From positions 1 through 8,150 of the forward strand of contig DASSUW010000330.1 in assembly GCA_035706585.1 (NCBI GenBank): a stretch of 8,150 nucleotides of DNA, written 5' to 3'. Under the pieces are notes generated by a model that did not search any database, was not told the DNA's origin, and worked only from the letters and a program-made list of their open reading frames with translations. Source of the DNA: DASSUW01 sp035706585 (lineage in GTDB: Bacteria > Actinomycetota > Thermoleophilia > Solirubrobacterales > Solirubrobacteraceae). Position numbers and translations under genes: made by a program. Of this stretch, positions 1 to 6,974 are shown in pieces (position 1 is the stretch's first letter; every line of letters begins with the position of its first letter).

Positions 1-1
1 G

Positions 2-322
2 GAGTTCGTGGCCAAGTACAAGGAGATGTTCGGCGGCACCGAGGTGCCCGAGGACGCGGCCGACGCCTACGCGGCCGCGCAGGTCATGCAGAAGGCCGTC
101 GAGGAAGTGGGCTCGATCGACGACCAGCTCAAGCTCGCCGACTGGCTGCGCTCGAACTCCGTCGACACGATCCTCGGGCCGCTGAGCTGGAACGAGAACG
201 GCAGCCCGAAGGGCGAGTTCCTGGTCGGCCAGTGGCAGAACGGCAAGCCCGAGATCGTCCTGCCCGACGACGCCGCGACGTCAGATCAGATCGTGGCGGG
301 TTGGAAGCCGGGCTCGAAGTGA
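2..322 (+). CDS. LIV-type ABC transporter substrate-binding protein, C-terminal part
   Basis: The reading frame is open from the window edge to a TGA at 320-322, so only the last 106 residues are seen and the true start lies upstream. The visible part fits the C-terminal lobe of a Peripla_BP_6 (LivJ/LivK-like) receptor. It has a helix of the type DAYAAAQVMQKAVEE, then an ADWLRSNSVDTILGPLSW stretch, then a GEFLVGQWQNGKPEIVLP strand segment, which is the usual end of this family before a short tail. Such receptors bind the ligand outside the membrane and deliver it to the LivH/LivM channel. The lipoprotein or secretion signal is outside the window. The next gene, a LivH permease, begins 16 bases downstream, which strongly supports the assignment. 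The ligand cannot be read from this fragment: the pocket residues are mostly in the missing part, and family members bind amino acids, amides or aromatic acids. Confidence 0.85.
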   Translation, partial: EFVAKYKEMFGGTEVPEDAADAYAAAQVMQKAVEEVGSIDDQLKLADWLRSNSVDTILGPLSWNENGSPKGEFLVGQWQNGKPEIVLPDDAATSDQIVAGWKPGSK

Positions 323-338
323 GGCATCGTCCCGCCGA

Positions 339-1223
339 GTGACACAGTTCGTCCAGACGATCGTCCTGGGCCTGCTGATCGGCGGGACGTACGCCCTGCT
401 CGCGTCGGGCCTGACGCTGATCTTCGGCGTCATGCGCGTGATCAACATCGCGCACGGCGCGTTCCTGATCCTGGCCGCGTTCGTCACGTACTCGATCTGG
501 CGCGCGACCGGGCTCGACCCGCTCGTGTCGGTGCTCTTCACGACGCCGCTGATGTTCGCGTTCGGCTGGATGCTGTACGTGACCGCGGTGCGGCGCGTGC
601 GCGGCGCGCACGTGTCCTCGTCGGTGCTGCTGACGTTCGCGCTCGCGCTCGTGGTCGAGGGGCTGATGGGCGTGATCTGGGGCAACACGTCGCATTCGGT
701 GCGGCCGCCGTACGTCAACGACTCGTTCACGATCGGCGAGATCTTCCTGCCCAAGGCGCAGGTCTACGGCTGCGCGCTCGCGGTCGTGGTGCTCGGCGCG
801 CTGTACCTGCTCCTCACGCGGACCTGGCTCGGCCGGGCGATCCGCGCGAGCGCCGTCAACCCCTCCGGCGCCGCGCTGGTCGGCGTGAACGTCTCGGCCG
901 TCGCGGCGCTGGCGTTTGCCGTGGGCGTCGCGGCGGCCGGGGCCGGAGGCTCGATCGTCAGCGTGCTGTATCCGTTCCTGCCGGGCTCGCACTACCAGTG
1001 GATCGCGCGGCTGCTCGGCATCATCGTGCTCGGCGGCATGGGGAGCCTCCCCGGCGCCGTGCTCGGCGCGCTGCTGCTCGGGGTCGCCGAGACCGCGACG
1101 GTCACCTACATCTCGCCGGCGTGGGCGACCGCGGTGCCGTACGTGGTCATCTTCGTCGTGCTGCTCGTGCGGCCGCAGGGGCTGATGGGCGCGCGGCTGC
1201 GTGAGGACGTGGCGACCGCATGA
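339..1223 (+). CDS. livH: LivH-type permease of branched-chain amino acid/HAAT ABC transporter
   Basis: A 294-residue integral membrane protein, the usual length for LivH. It forms the membrane channel together with the LivM domain of the next gene. Family hallmarks are visible: IFGVMRVINIAHG at residues 28-40, a cytoplasmic coupling region around TWLGRAIRASA (162-172), GGMGSLPGAVLGALLLG (232-248) and the terminal LLVRPQGLMG (275-284). About eight hydrophobic segments are seen, near 5-28, 38-55, 62-83, 93-114, 140-160, 185-211, 222-250 and 262-277. The GTG at 339 is chosen because it places the first helix at the very N-terminus as in homologues; the next in-frame ATG is at residue 32, inside a conserved motif. 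The ribosome site is weak (GAGG at 321-324, 14 bases away), so coupling to the preceding gene is likely. The stop overlaps the next start as ATGA. The transported compound is not determined. Confidence 0.93.
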   Translation: MTQFVQTIVLGLLIGGTYALLASGLTLIFGVMRVINIAHGAFLILAAFVTYSIWRATGLDPLVSVLFTTPLMFAFGWMLYVTAVRRVRGAHVSSSVLLTFALALVVEGLMGVIWGNTSHSVRPPYVNDSFTIGEIFLPKAQVYGCALAVVVLGALYLLLTRTWLGRAIRASAVNPSGAALVGVNVSAVAALAFAVGVAAAGAGGSIVSVLYPFLPGSHYQWIARLLGIIVLGGMGSLPGAVLGALLLGVAETATVTYISPAWATAVPYVVIFVVLLVRPQGLMGARLREDVATA

Positions 1224-2989
1224 CGCGGCGCGCCGTGATCGCGCTGGCCGCGCTGGCGCTCGCCGCCTACCCGCTCCTCAGCGACGACCTCTACTACCAG
1301 AACATGATCATCCTGTCCCTGGTCTTCGCGATCGGGGCGGTCGGCCTGAACATCATCTCGGGCTACGGCGGCTACATCTCGCTCGGGCAGGGTGCGTTCC
1401 TGGGGCTCGGGGCGTACACGCTGGCGATCCTGTCCACGCGCGTGGAGGGGGTATCGGTCTGGGTCTGGGTGCCGCTCGCGGGCCTGGTCGCCGGCGTGTT
1501 CGCCGCGCTCCTCGGGGTGATCGCGCTGCGCACGCGCGGCCCTTCGTTCGTGATCATGACGATCGCGTTCCTGTTCCTGCTCCAGCTCGTCGCCACGAAC
1601 TGGCCCGCGCTCACGAACGGCACCGCGGGGCTCACGCTGCCGCTGCCGACGTGGAGCATCGACATCCAGAACTGGCCGTTCTACTACTCGCTGTACGCGC
1701 TGCTCGCCGTGTCGCTGCTGATGTCCTGGCGCATCCGGCGGACGAAGTTCGGGATGGGGCTGATCGCGATGCGCGAGGACGAGGACAAGGCCGCGACGGT
1801 CGGCATCGACACGCCGGTCTACAAGCTGCTCGGGTTCGTCGCGAGCGCCGTGTTCGTCGGCATGGCGGGCGCGATCTACGGCTACTACCTCGCGTTCGTG
1901 GACCCGCTCGGGATGTTCAACATCCTGCTCAGCGTCCAGATCCTGCTGTCGATGCTGCTCGGCGGCCGCGGGACGCTGTGGGGACCGGTGCTCGGCGCCT
2001 TCCTGATCGAGCCGCTGAACGAGTTCTCCAACAACTCGCTCGGCGGCGGCAACGCGCGGCTGCTCGTGTTCGGCGGGCTGATGATGCTCGTGGTGCTGTT
2101 CCTGCCGCGCGGCATCCTGCCGACGGTCGAGGGCTGGATCGCGGCGCGCCGCGCGCGCGGCAAGGCCGGCCTGGTCGGCGCGCGGCTGGAGCTGCGCGAG
2201 CGACCGGCGCCGCCGGAGCGGCCGGCGGTCAGCGAGCGGATGCTGCTCGAGGTCGATGACCTGGCCAAGCGCTTCGGTGGCCTGAAGGCGGTCGACGGCT
2301 GCTCGTTCGCGGTCCCCGAGGGATCGATCACCGCGCTGATCGGGCCGAACGGCTCGGGCAAGACGACGGTGTTCAACCTGATCGGCGGCACGATGCGCGC
2401 CGACGCCGGCGAGGTGTGGTTCGACGGCGCGCGGATCGACTCCCTGCGGCCGTGGCGGCGCGCCTACCGGGGCATCGGCCGCACGTTCCAGATCACGCGC
2501 CTGTTCCGCGACATGACCGTGCTGGAGAACGTCGTCGCGCCGCTGCGCGCGTTCCGGGTCGCGCAGCTGAACGCCGGCGCGGTGAGCGGACCGGAGACCA
2601 AGCGGGCCGAGGAGCTGCTCGCGTTCGTCGGCATGGCCAAGTTCCGCGACCAGAAGGCGGGCGCGCTGTCCTACGGTCAGCAGAAGCTCGTCGAGCTCGC
2701 GCAGGTGCTCATGCTCGACCCGCGGCTGATCATGCTCGACGAGCCCGCCGGCGGCATCAACCCGACGCTGATCGAGCGGATGGGGGACATGATCCGCGAG
2801 CTCAACGCGCAGGGGAAGACGTTCCTGATCGTCGAGCACAACATGCCGTTCGTGCTCGGCCTGTGCGACCCGGTGCTCGTGCTGGCCGCCGGCACCTGCA
2901 TCTGCGAGGGCCATCCGGACCACATCCAGCGCGACCCGAAGGTGCTCGACGCCTACCTGGGCGAGGACTTCGTCCTCGCGGAGGCGTGA
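1220..2989 (+). CDS. livMG: Fused LivM permease - LivG ATPase of LIV-type ABC transporter
   Basis: One 589-residue reading frame carries both halves. Residues 1 to about 305 are LivM: hydrophobic segments throughout, NIISGYGGYISLGQGAF (44-60), the cytoplasmic coupling loop AMREDEDKAATVGID (183-197), GGRGTLWGPVLGA (248-260) and FLPRGI (294-299). A basic then Pro/Glu-rich linker (about 306-340) leads to a complete LivG nucleotide-binding domain (341-589). That domain has Walker A GPNGSGKT (375-382), Q-loop Gln424 in GRTFQ, signature LSYGQ (483-487), Walker B LIMLDE (503-508, with Asp507/Glu508) and H-loop His540 in IVEHN. All catalytic elements are intact. LivM and LivG are usually separate genes; fused versions are known in databases, and the junction here is clean with no broken frame. 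The ATG start overlaps the livH stop, and the stop shares one base with the livF start. It energises uptake at the inner face of the membrane, paired with LivF. Confidence 0.94.
   Translation: MTRRAVIALAALALAAYPLLSDDLYYQNMIILSLVFAIGAVGLNIISGYGGYISLGQGAFLGLGAYTLAILSTRVEGVSVWVWVPLAGLVAGVFAALLGVIALRTRGPSFVIMTIAFLFLLQLVATNWPALTNGTAGLTLPLPTWSIDIQNWPFYYSLYALLAVSLLMSWRIRRTKFGMGLIAMREDEDKAATVGIDTPVYKLLGFVASAVFVGMAGAIYGYYLAFVDPLGMFNILLSVQILLSMLLGGRGTLWGPVLGAFLIEPLNEFSNNSLGGGNARLLVFGGLMMLVVLFLPRGILPTVEGWIAARRARGKAGLVGARLELRERPAPPERPAVSERMLLEVDDLAKRFGGLKAVDGCSFAVPEGSITALIGPNGSGKTTVFNLIGGTMRADAGEVWFDGARIDSLRPWRRAYRGIGRTFQITRLFRDMTVLENVVAPLRAFRVAQLNAGAVSGPETKRAEELLAFVGMAKFRDQKAGALSYGQQKLVELAQVLMLDPRLIMLDEPAGGINPTLIERMGDMIRELNAQGKTFLIVEHNMPFVLGLCDPVLVLAAGTCICEGHPDHIQRDPKVLDAYLGEDFVLAEA
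2961..2979 (+). other. Perfect 8-bp hairpin abutting the livF ribosome site
   Basis: GCGAGGAC at 2961-2968 and its exact reverse complement GTCCTCGC at 2972-2979 flank a three-base TTC loop. The hairpin lies in the last codons of the LivMG gene and ends one base before the GGAGG ribosome site of livF (2980-2984). There is no following T-run, so it is not an intrinsic terminator. The inverted repeat is directly visible; any role in modulating LivF translation or protecting mRNA is inference. In DNA this GC-rich a few stems of this quality would be expected by chance per window, so only its placement makes it notable. Confidence 0.4.
2980..2984 (+). promoter_or_regulatory. Ribosome binding site of livF
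   Basis: GGAGG lies four bases before the ATG at 2989, rather close spacing. It decides the start of livF: the open frame extends much further upstream (to 2416), but that part overlaps the LivG domain in another frame and shows no ABC homology. Confidence 0.7.
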
Positions 2990-3726
2990 TGCTGCGGCTC
3001 GCCGGCGTGATCGCGGGCTACGGCGGCGGCGACGTGCTGCAGGGCGTCGACCTCGAGGTGCGCGAGGGCTCGATCGCCTGCATCGTCGGGCCCAACGGCG
3101 CCGGCAAGTCGACCGTGCTGCGTGCGGTGAGCGGGCTGCTGCGGCCGCGCGAGGGCGCGATCACGCTCGAGGGCGAGCGGCTCGACGGCTGCAGCACCGC
3201 CGAGGTGCTCGAGCGGGGGATCGTGCAGGTCCCGCAGTCCAACGCGCTGTTCCCCAACATCACGGTGCGCGAGAACGTCCTGATGGGCGCCTACATCCTG
3301 CGGCGCGACAAGGCGCGGCTCAAGCGCCGCTACGCGGAGATCGAGGACCTGTTCCCGGTCGTCCGCGAGCGCGGCGGCGAGAAGGCCGGCAACCTGTCCG
3401 GCGGTCAGCGGCGCATGGTCGAGTTCGCGCGCTCGCTGATGCTCGAGCCGCGGATCGTGATGCTCGACGAGCCGTCGCTCGGGCTCGATCCGAAGGCGCT
3501 CAAGCACGTCCACGAGAGCGTCGTCCGGATGCGCGACGCCGGTCGCACGATCCTGCTGGTCGAGCAGAACGTGCGCTTCGGGCTGCGCCTCGCGACGCAC
3601 GGGATCGTCATGGAGAGCGGCCGCGTGCTGCTCGACGGCCCGGCGGACGAGGTGCTCGCCAACCCCGAGATGGCCGACCTGTACTTCGGGGGCTCGGTCC
3701 GCCAGGCGCCGCGGGCCACGGTGTGA
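2989..3726 (+). CDS. livF: LivF-type ATPase of branched-chain amino acid/HAAT ABC transporter
   Basis: A 245-residue cytoplasmic ATPase, close to the usual LivF length. It starts at MLRLAGVIAGYGGGDVL, the typical LivF N-terminus with the aromatic A-loop Tyr11. Motifs in order: Walker A GPNGAGKS (34-41), Q-loop Gln83 in QVPQ, the LivF-typical LFPNITVRENV (87-97), signature LSGGQ (136-140), Walker B VMLDE (157-161) and D-loop SLGLDP (163-168). The H-loop position is Gln193 in LVEQN rather than His; this substitution is characteristic of LivF proteins, not a defect. The C-terminal LYFGG (231-235) is also typical. It pairs with the LivG domain of the upstream fusion to form the ATP-hydrolysing dimer. 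The ATG shares a base with the upstream stop (TGATG) and has a good ribosome site. The stop overlaps the next gene's GTG. Confidence 0.95.
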   Translation: MLRLAGVIAGYGGGDVLQGVDLEVREGSIACIVGPNGAGKSTVLRAVSGLLRPREGAITLEGERLDGCSTAEVLERGIVQVPQSNALFPNITVRENVLMGAYILRRDKARLKRRYAEIEDLFPVVRERGGEKAGNLSGGQRRMVEFARSLMLEPRIVMLDEPSLGLDPKALKHVHESVVRMRDAGRTILLVEQNVRFGLRLATHGIVMESGRVLLDGPADEVLANPEMADLYFGGSVRQAPRATV

Positions 3727-4580
3727 CGGGAGCGCTGTGGGCCGCCGCGTCGGGAATCGGGTTCGGGCTGTTCCAGAGCCTGAACCGGCGGGCGATCCGC
3801 GACATCGACGACGCGTTCGTCTCGACGTTCCTGCAGCTGCTGATCGCGGCGGTGGTGCTGATCGCCGCGTGTGTGGCGACCGGCGACCTCGACCGCCTCG
3901 CCGCGGCCCCAGCGGATGCGGTCGCCGCGTTCATGGCGGCGGGCGTCGTGCACTTCCTGCTCGGCTGGACGTTCCTCAACCTCAGCCAGAAGCGGATCGG
4001 GGCGGCCCGCACGGCGCCGCTGCTGACGCTGTCGCCGATCTTCGGGCTGGTGATCGCCGCGCTGACGGTCGGCGATCTGCCGAGCGCGGCGGCGCTGGCG
4101 GCGATCGCGCCGATGGTGGCCGGGGCGTGGCTCGTCGCCGGCGGGCGCCGGGTGCGGCCGGCCGATGCCGTCTTCGGCCTCGGCTGTGCGCTCATGTGGG
4201 CGATCAGCCCGGTCTTCACCGTCAAGGGGCTGGACGGGCTGGCGTCGCCGCTGCTCGGCGTGACGCTCGGCATGGTCGCCTCGACGGCCGCCTACGGCGT
4301 GGCGATGACGCGCCGGTCGCTCGGCGGCATCGCCCGCGGCGCGATGGCGTTCAAGCTGCTCGCCGGGCTGCTCGTGGCGCTGGCGACCTGGTGGCGCTGG
4401 ATCGCGCTCGACGGGGCGTCGGTCGGTGTCGTGCTGGCGCTGAGCCTGCTGTCGGTCCCGACGGTGCTGTTCCTGGCGCCGCTGGTGGTGGGCCGGCATC
4501 TCGAGCGCGTCGGGCCGCGGGTGTGGGCGGGGTCGACGCTCGTCGTCGGCGGGGCGTTGGCGCTGATCGTGGTGGGCTGA
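3723..4580 (+). CDS. EamA/DMT-superfamily transporter
   Basis: A 285-residue membrane protein with the two-fold EamA layout of the drug/metabolite transporter superfamily. About ten hydrophobic segments are seen, near 2-18, 31-52, 66-84, 95-115, 120-139, 148-166, 173-193, 208-227, 231-253 and 264-284, split into two five-helix halves by a short basic loop GGRRVRP (140-146). The first half carries the family-like SQKRIGAARTAPLLTLSPIFG (within 88-108). It starts at GTG 3723, overlapping the livF stop as GTGA, with no convincing ribosome site, so translation is probably coupled to livF. Members commonly export amino acids or metabolites, and some import. Its place between an ABC importer and catabolic enzymes suggests it handles a substrate, product or toxic intermediate of the same pathway. 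Neither direction nor substrate can be told from the sequence. Confidence 0.85.
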   Translation: MTGALWAAASGIGFGLFQSLNRRAIRDIDDAFVSTFLQLLIAAVVLIAACVATGDLDRLAAAPADAVAAFMAAGVVHFLLGWTFLNLSQKRIGAARTAPLLTLSPIFGLVIAALTVGDLPSAAALAAIAPMVAGAWLVAGGRRVRPADAVFGLGCALMWAISPVFTVKGLDGLASPLLGVTLGMVASTAAYGVAMTRRSLGGIARGAMAFKLLAGLLVALATWWRWIALDGASVGVVLALSLLSVPTVLFLAPLVVGRHLERVGPRVWAGSTLVVGGALALIVVG

Positions 4581-4581
4581 G

Positions 4582-5397
4582 GTGATCGTCGACTTCCACT
4601 CGCACGTGATCGTCGGCGACGCCTCGCCGCCACCGTCGATGGTCGGCGCATACGCGGATCCCGCGGAGATCGTCGCCGAGGCCGAGCGCGTGGGCGTCGA
4701 TCACGTCGTCCTCGCCCCGTGGGTGCGGCAGCTCGACAGCGTCGACAACGAGGCGCTGCTCGCCCTCCGCAGCGACCGCGTCAGCGTGCTCGGGGCGGTG
4801 CCGCTGCACGACCCGCAGCGGGCGGCCGAGGTCGTGCGGGACCTGCCGGGCGTCGAGATCCCGGCGAGCGTCGGCGGCGACTACCTGGGGCACGACCGGT
4901 TCGAGCCGTTCTGGACCGCGGCCGCGCAGGCCGGCGCGGTCGTGTTCATCCACCCGACCACCCGCGCGTTCGACTGGCCGGACTACTACCTCTGGAACAC
5001 GGTCGGGAACCCATTCGAGACGACGATCACAGGCGCGCACATGGTCATGGCGGGGGTGCTGGAGCGGCACCCGGATCTGCGCGTCGTGCTCGCGCACGGG
5101 GGCGGTGCGCTGCCCGCCCTGCGCGGCCGGCTCCGGCACGCGCACGAGGCGATCGGCGCGGCGCGGGCGCGGCTGCGCGGGTCGCCGGAGGCGTCGATCA
5201 AGCGGTTCTACTTCGACACGGTGACGCACGACCCGGCGGTGCTGCGCGAGCTTGCCGCGTTCGCGGGCGCCGACCACATCGTGCTCGGGACCGACCACCC
5301 GTTCGACATGGGTGACCACGATCCGGTGGCGACGGTGCGCGCCGCCGGACTGGATCCGCACGAGCTCGGCGACACGGCGAGGAGGCTGCTGGCATGA
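4582..5397 (+). CDS. Amidohydrolase-2 family metalloenzyme, ACMSD/resorcylate-decarboxylase-like
   Basis: A 271-residue TIM-barrel metalloenzyme of the Amidohydro_2 family, which holds non-oxidative decarboxylases (ACMSD, gamma-resorcylate, 5-carboxyvanillate) and some C-C or lactone hydrolases. Expected metal/catalytic residues are all present: HSH at 6-8, His124 in FIHPT, His172 in AHGGG (171-175) and Asp238 in GTDHPFD (236-242). Arg183, eleven residues after His172, falls where ACMSD carries a substrate-carboxylate arginine. FDTVTHDPAVLREL (211-224) is typical of the group. The protein is clearly shorter than ACMSD (around 330 residues): the loop after HxH and the segment before His124 are both compact, so the substrate is probably different. 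The GTG at 4582 is forced: an in-frame TGA sits at 4564-4566 with no other start between, and the next GTG would lose the HxH motif. It lies one base after the transporter gene. Decarboxylase versus hydrolase is undecided. Confidence 0.85.
   Translation: MIVDFHSHVIVGDASPPPSMVGAYADPAEIVAEAERVGVDHVVLAPWVRQLDSVDNEALLALRSDRVSVLGAVPLHDPQRAAEVVRDLPGVEIPASVGGDYLGHDRFEPFWTAAAQAGAVVFIHPTTRAFDWPDYYLWNTVGNPFETTITGAHMVMAGVLERHPDLRVVLAHGGGALPALRGRLRHAHEAIGAARARLRGSPEASIKRFYFDTVTHDPAVLRELAAFAGADHIVLGTDHPFDMGDHDPVATVRAAGLDPHELGDTARRLLA
5380..5385 (+). promoter_or_regulatory. Strong ribosome binding site for the FAD oxidoreductase
   Basis: AGGAGG ends eight bases before the ATG at 5394, inside the last codons of the amidohydrolase gene. 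It supports the ATG that overlaps the upstream stop as ATGA. Confidence 0.75.
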
Positions 5398-6974
5398 ACG
5401 CGGACATCGTCGTCGCCGGTGCCGGCCACAACAGCCTGGTCACCGCCGCATACCTGGCGGCGGCGGGCCGCACCGTGGTCGTGCTGGAGAGCCGCGCGAT
5501 CCCCGGCGGCGGCGCCGCCTCCGAGGAGCTGCTCGGACCGGGCTACCTGATCGACTCGTGCTCGACGGGCCACACGCTGATCCAGACCAACCCGCTGCTG
5601 CTGCGCGACGAGCTCGGCCTGCAGGAGCGCCACGGGCTCGAGTACATCGTCCCCGACCCGTTCGCGCACGTCGCGTTTCCCGACGGCCGCCAGCTGACCG
5701 CCTGGATGGACCTCGACCGCACGGTCGAGGAGATCGAGCGCTATTCGAAGGCCGACGGCGCGGCGTACCGGCGGCTGCTCGCCGACTATGACGAGGTCAA
5801 GCACATCTTCGCGGCCGGCACGTTCAATCCGCCCGGCTTCGGCCCGTCGGTCGAGCAGCTGCTGCGCGAGCACCCGAAGGGCAACATCTGGCAGCGGCGC
5901 CGGATGCTGAGCGCGTGGGACGTGATCCGGCACGAGTTCGAGTCCCGGCACGTCCAGGCGTTCCTGCTGTGGCAGGCCTACCAGACGCTCGTGCCGGTCG
6001 ACTCGCCCGGCTCCGGCCCGCTGGCGTACTCGATCGTGTTCGGCCGGCAGCGGCGTTCGTGGACGATCCCGCGCGGCGGCTCGGGCCGGCTCGCCGGGGC
6101 GCTGGTCGCCGTGATCGAGGAGAACGGCGGGACGGTGCTGTGCGGCAAGCGGGTGGCGCGGCTGCTCGTGGAGGAGGGCCGCTGCGCCGGCGTGCAGACC
6201 GAGGACGGCGACGTGTTCCGCGCGCGCGAGGCCGTGGTCTCGACGATCCACGTCAAGCACCTGCTGGACATGGCGCCGCCCGGCTGCTGGCCGGACGACT
6301 TCCGCTACGGCGTCGAGACGTTCGACATCGGCGTGCCGGCGATGGGCGTGTACATGGCCGCCGACCGCGCGCCGGTGTTCGTCACGCCGGAGGGCGCCGA
6401 GCGCACCGCGGTCTCGGCGGGCCTCGCCGGGTTCCCCGAGGACGCGATCGCGTACGGGCGTGCGCTGGCCGACGGGCGCTACGTCGAGGATCCGGCGTGG
6501 ATCCTGGTCGCCACGCCCACGCTCGCCGACCCCTCGCGGGCGCCGGCGGGCCGGCACACGGTCAAGTTCCTGTCGGCGCAGTCGTACGGCTTCGAGGACC
6601 GCAAACAGTCGCAGGCGCGGCGCCAGCTCGAGCGCGTGCGGGCGGTGGCGCCCGGCTTCGGCGACGACGCGATCCTCGACATGCTCGTCAAGGCGCCCGA
6701 GGACATCGAGCGCGCGAACGAGCACATGATCCACGGGACGTTCCACGGCGGGAACCGGACGCTGCCGCAGAGCGGCGCGCTGCGCCCGGCGCCCGGCTGG
6801 GGGCAGCACCGGATGCCGATCCCGGGGCTGTACCAGACAGGCGGCACCACGCATCCGGGCGGCTCGATCACGGGCGCACCGGGCCGCAACGCCGCGATGG
6901 TGCTGCTCCAGGATCTCGGCACGAGCATCGAGGAGGTGGTGGATGCCGGACGCGCGCGTGCAGTCGGCGGTTGA
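5394..6974 (+). CDS. FAD-dependent oxidoreductase, COG1233 phytoene-desaturase/PYROXD2-like
   Basis: A 526-residue flavoprotein, the normal length for the COG1233 group. The N-terminal Rossmann fold reads IVVAGAGHNSLVTAAYLAAA (5-24), with Glu32 at the end of the second strand to hold the adenosine ribose, followed by a PGGGAAS segment (37-43). IPRGGSGRLAGAL (225-237) matches the family's conserved second FAD segment. The C-terminal FAD motif is well preserved: IPGLYQTGGTTHPGGS (476-491) then GAPGRNAA (494-501). Such proteins catalyse FAD-linked desaturation or amine/alcohol-type oxidation, and the natural substrates of most bacterial members are unknown. There is no signal peptide or membrane segment. 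The third dinucleotide-motif glycine is Ser14, a variant that occurs in this group. Flanked by an amidohydrolase and a C-C hydrolase-like enzyme, it is more likely a catabolic oxidase/dehydrogenase than a carotenoid enzyme, and no other carotenoid genes are present. Confidence 0.88.
   Translation: MNADIVVAGAGHNSLVTAAYLAAAGRTVVVLESRAIPGGGAASEELLGPGYLIDSCSTGHTLIQTNPLLLRDELGLQERHGLEYIVPDPFAHVAFPDGRQLTAWMDLDRTVEEIERYSKADGAAYRRLLADYDEVKHIFAAGTFNPPGFGPSVEQLLREHPKGNIWQRRRMLSAWDVIRHEFESRHVQAFLLWQAYQTLVPVDSPGSGPLAYSIVFGRQRRSWTIPRGGSGRLAGALVAVIEENGGTVLCGKRVARLLVEEGRCAGVQTEDGDVFRAREAVVSTIHVKHLLDMAPPGCWPDDFRYGVETFDIGVPAMGVYMAADRAPVFVTPEGAERTAVSAGLAGFPEDAIAYGRALADGRYVEDPAWILVATPTLADPSRAPAGRHTVKFLSAQSYGFEDRKQSQARRQLERVRAVAPGFGDDAILDMLVKAPEDIERANEHMIHGTFHGGNRTLPQSGALRPAPGWGQHRMPIPGLYQTGGTTHPGGSITGAPGRNAAMVLLQDLGTSIEEVVDAGRARAVGG
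6931..6936 (+). promoter_or_regulatory. Strong ribosome binding site for the alpha/beta hydrolase
   Basis: AGGAGG lies six bases before the ATG at 6943, within the coding end of the FAD oxidoreductase. It supports a real 32-base overlap rather than a start further downstream. Confidence 0.8.

Noticed and set aside
295..336. Inverted repeat GGCGGG/CCCGCC around the substrate-binding protein stop, a possible attenuator
   Set aside because: Only six base pairs with a 30-base loop and no T-run, expected by chance in this GC-rich DNA.
323..338. Promoter or terminator between the binding protein gene and livH
   Set aside because: Only 16 bases, with no AT-rich -10-like element or hairpin.
1455..1472. 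Short tandem repeat TCTGGG TCTGGG in the LivM domain
   Set aside because: It simply encodes a Val-Trp-Val-Trp membrane stretch; two copies of six bases are not a meaningful repeat.
2240..2242. Internal ATG (Met341) as a separate livG start
   Set aside because: It is well placed at the start of the ATPase domain, but no convincing ribosome site at normal spacing precedes it and the frame is open from LivM, so fusion is the simpler reading. Dual production is not excluded.
1106..2923. Long open frame of 605 codons on the minus strand across the LivH/LivMG genes
   Set aside because: Its translation is dominated by Arg, Glu, His, Gln and Ala with no recognisable domain, the usual antisense shadow of high-GC coding DNA opposite a gene with all ABC motifs intact.
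2416..2988. N-terminal extension of livF giving a 436-residue protein
   Set aside because: The extension overlaps the LivG domain in another frame and is Arg/Ala-rich without ABC features; ATG 2989 with GGAGG gives a normal LivF.
3557..3568. Loss of the H-loop histidine in LivF (Gln193), suggesting an inactive ATPase
   Set aside because: Gln at this position is normal for LivF proteins, including the E. coli one, so it is not a defect.
5394..6974. Carotenoid phytoene desaturase (crtI) assignment
   Set aside because: Similarity is to the broad COG1233 group, and no phytoene synthase or other carotenoid gene is present; the catabolic context argues against it.
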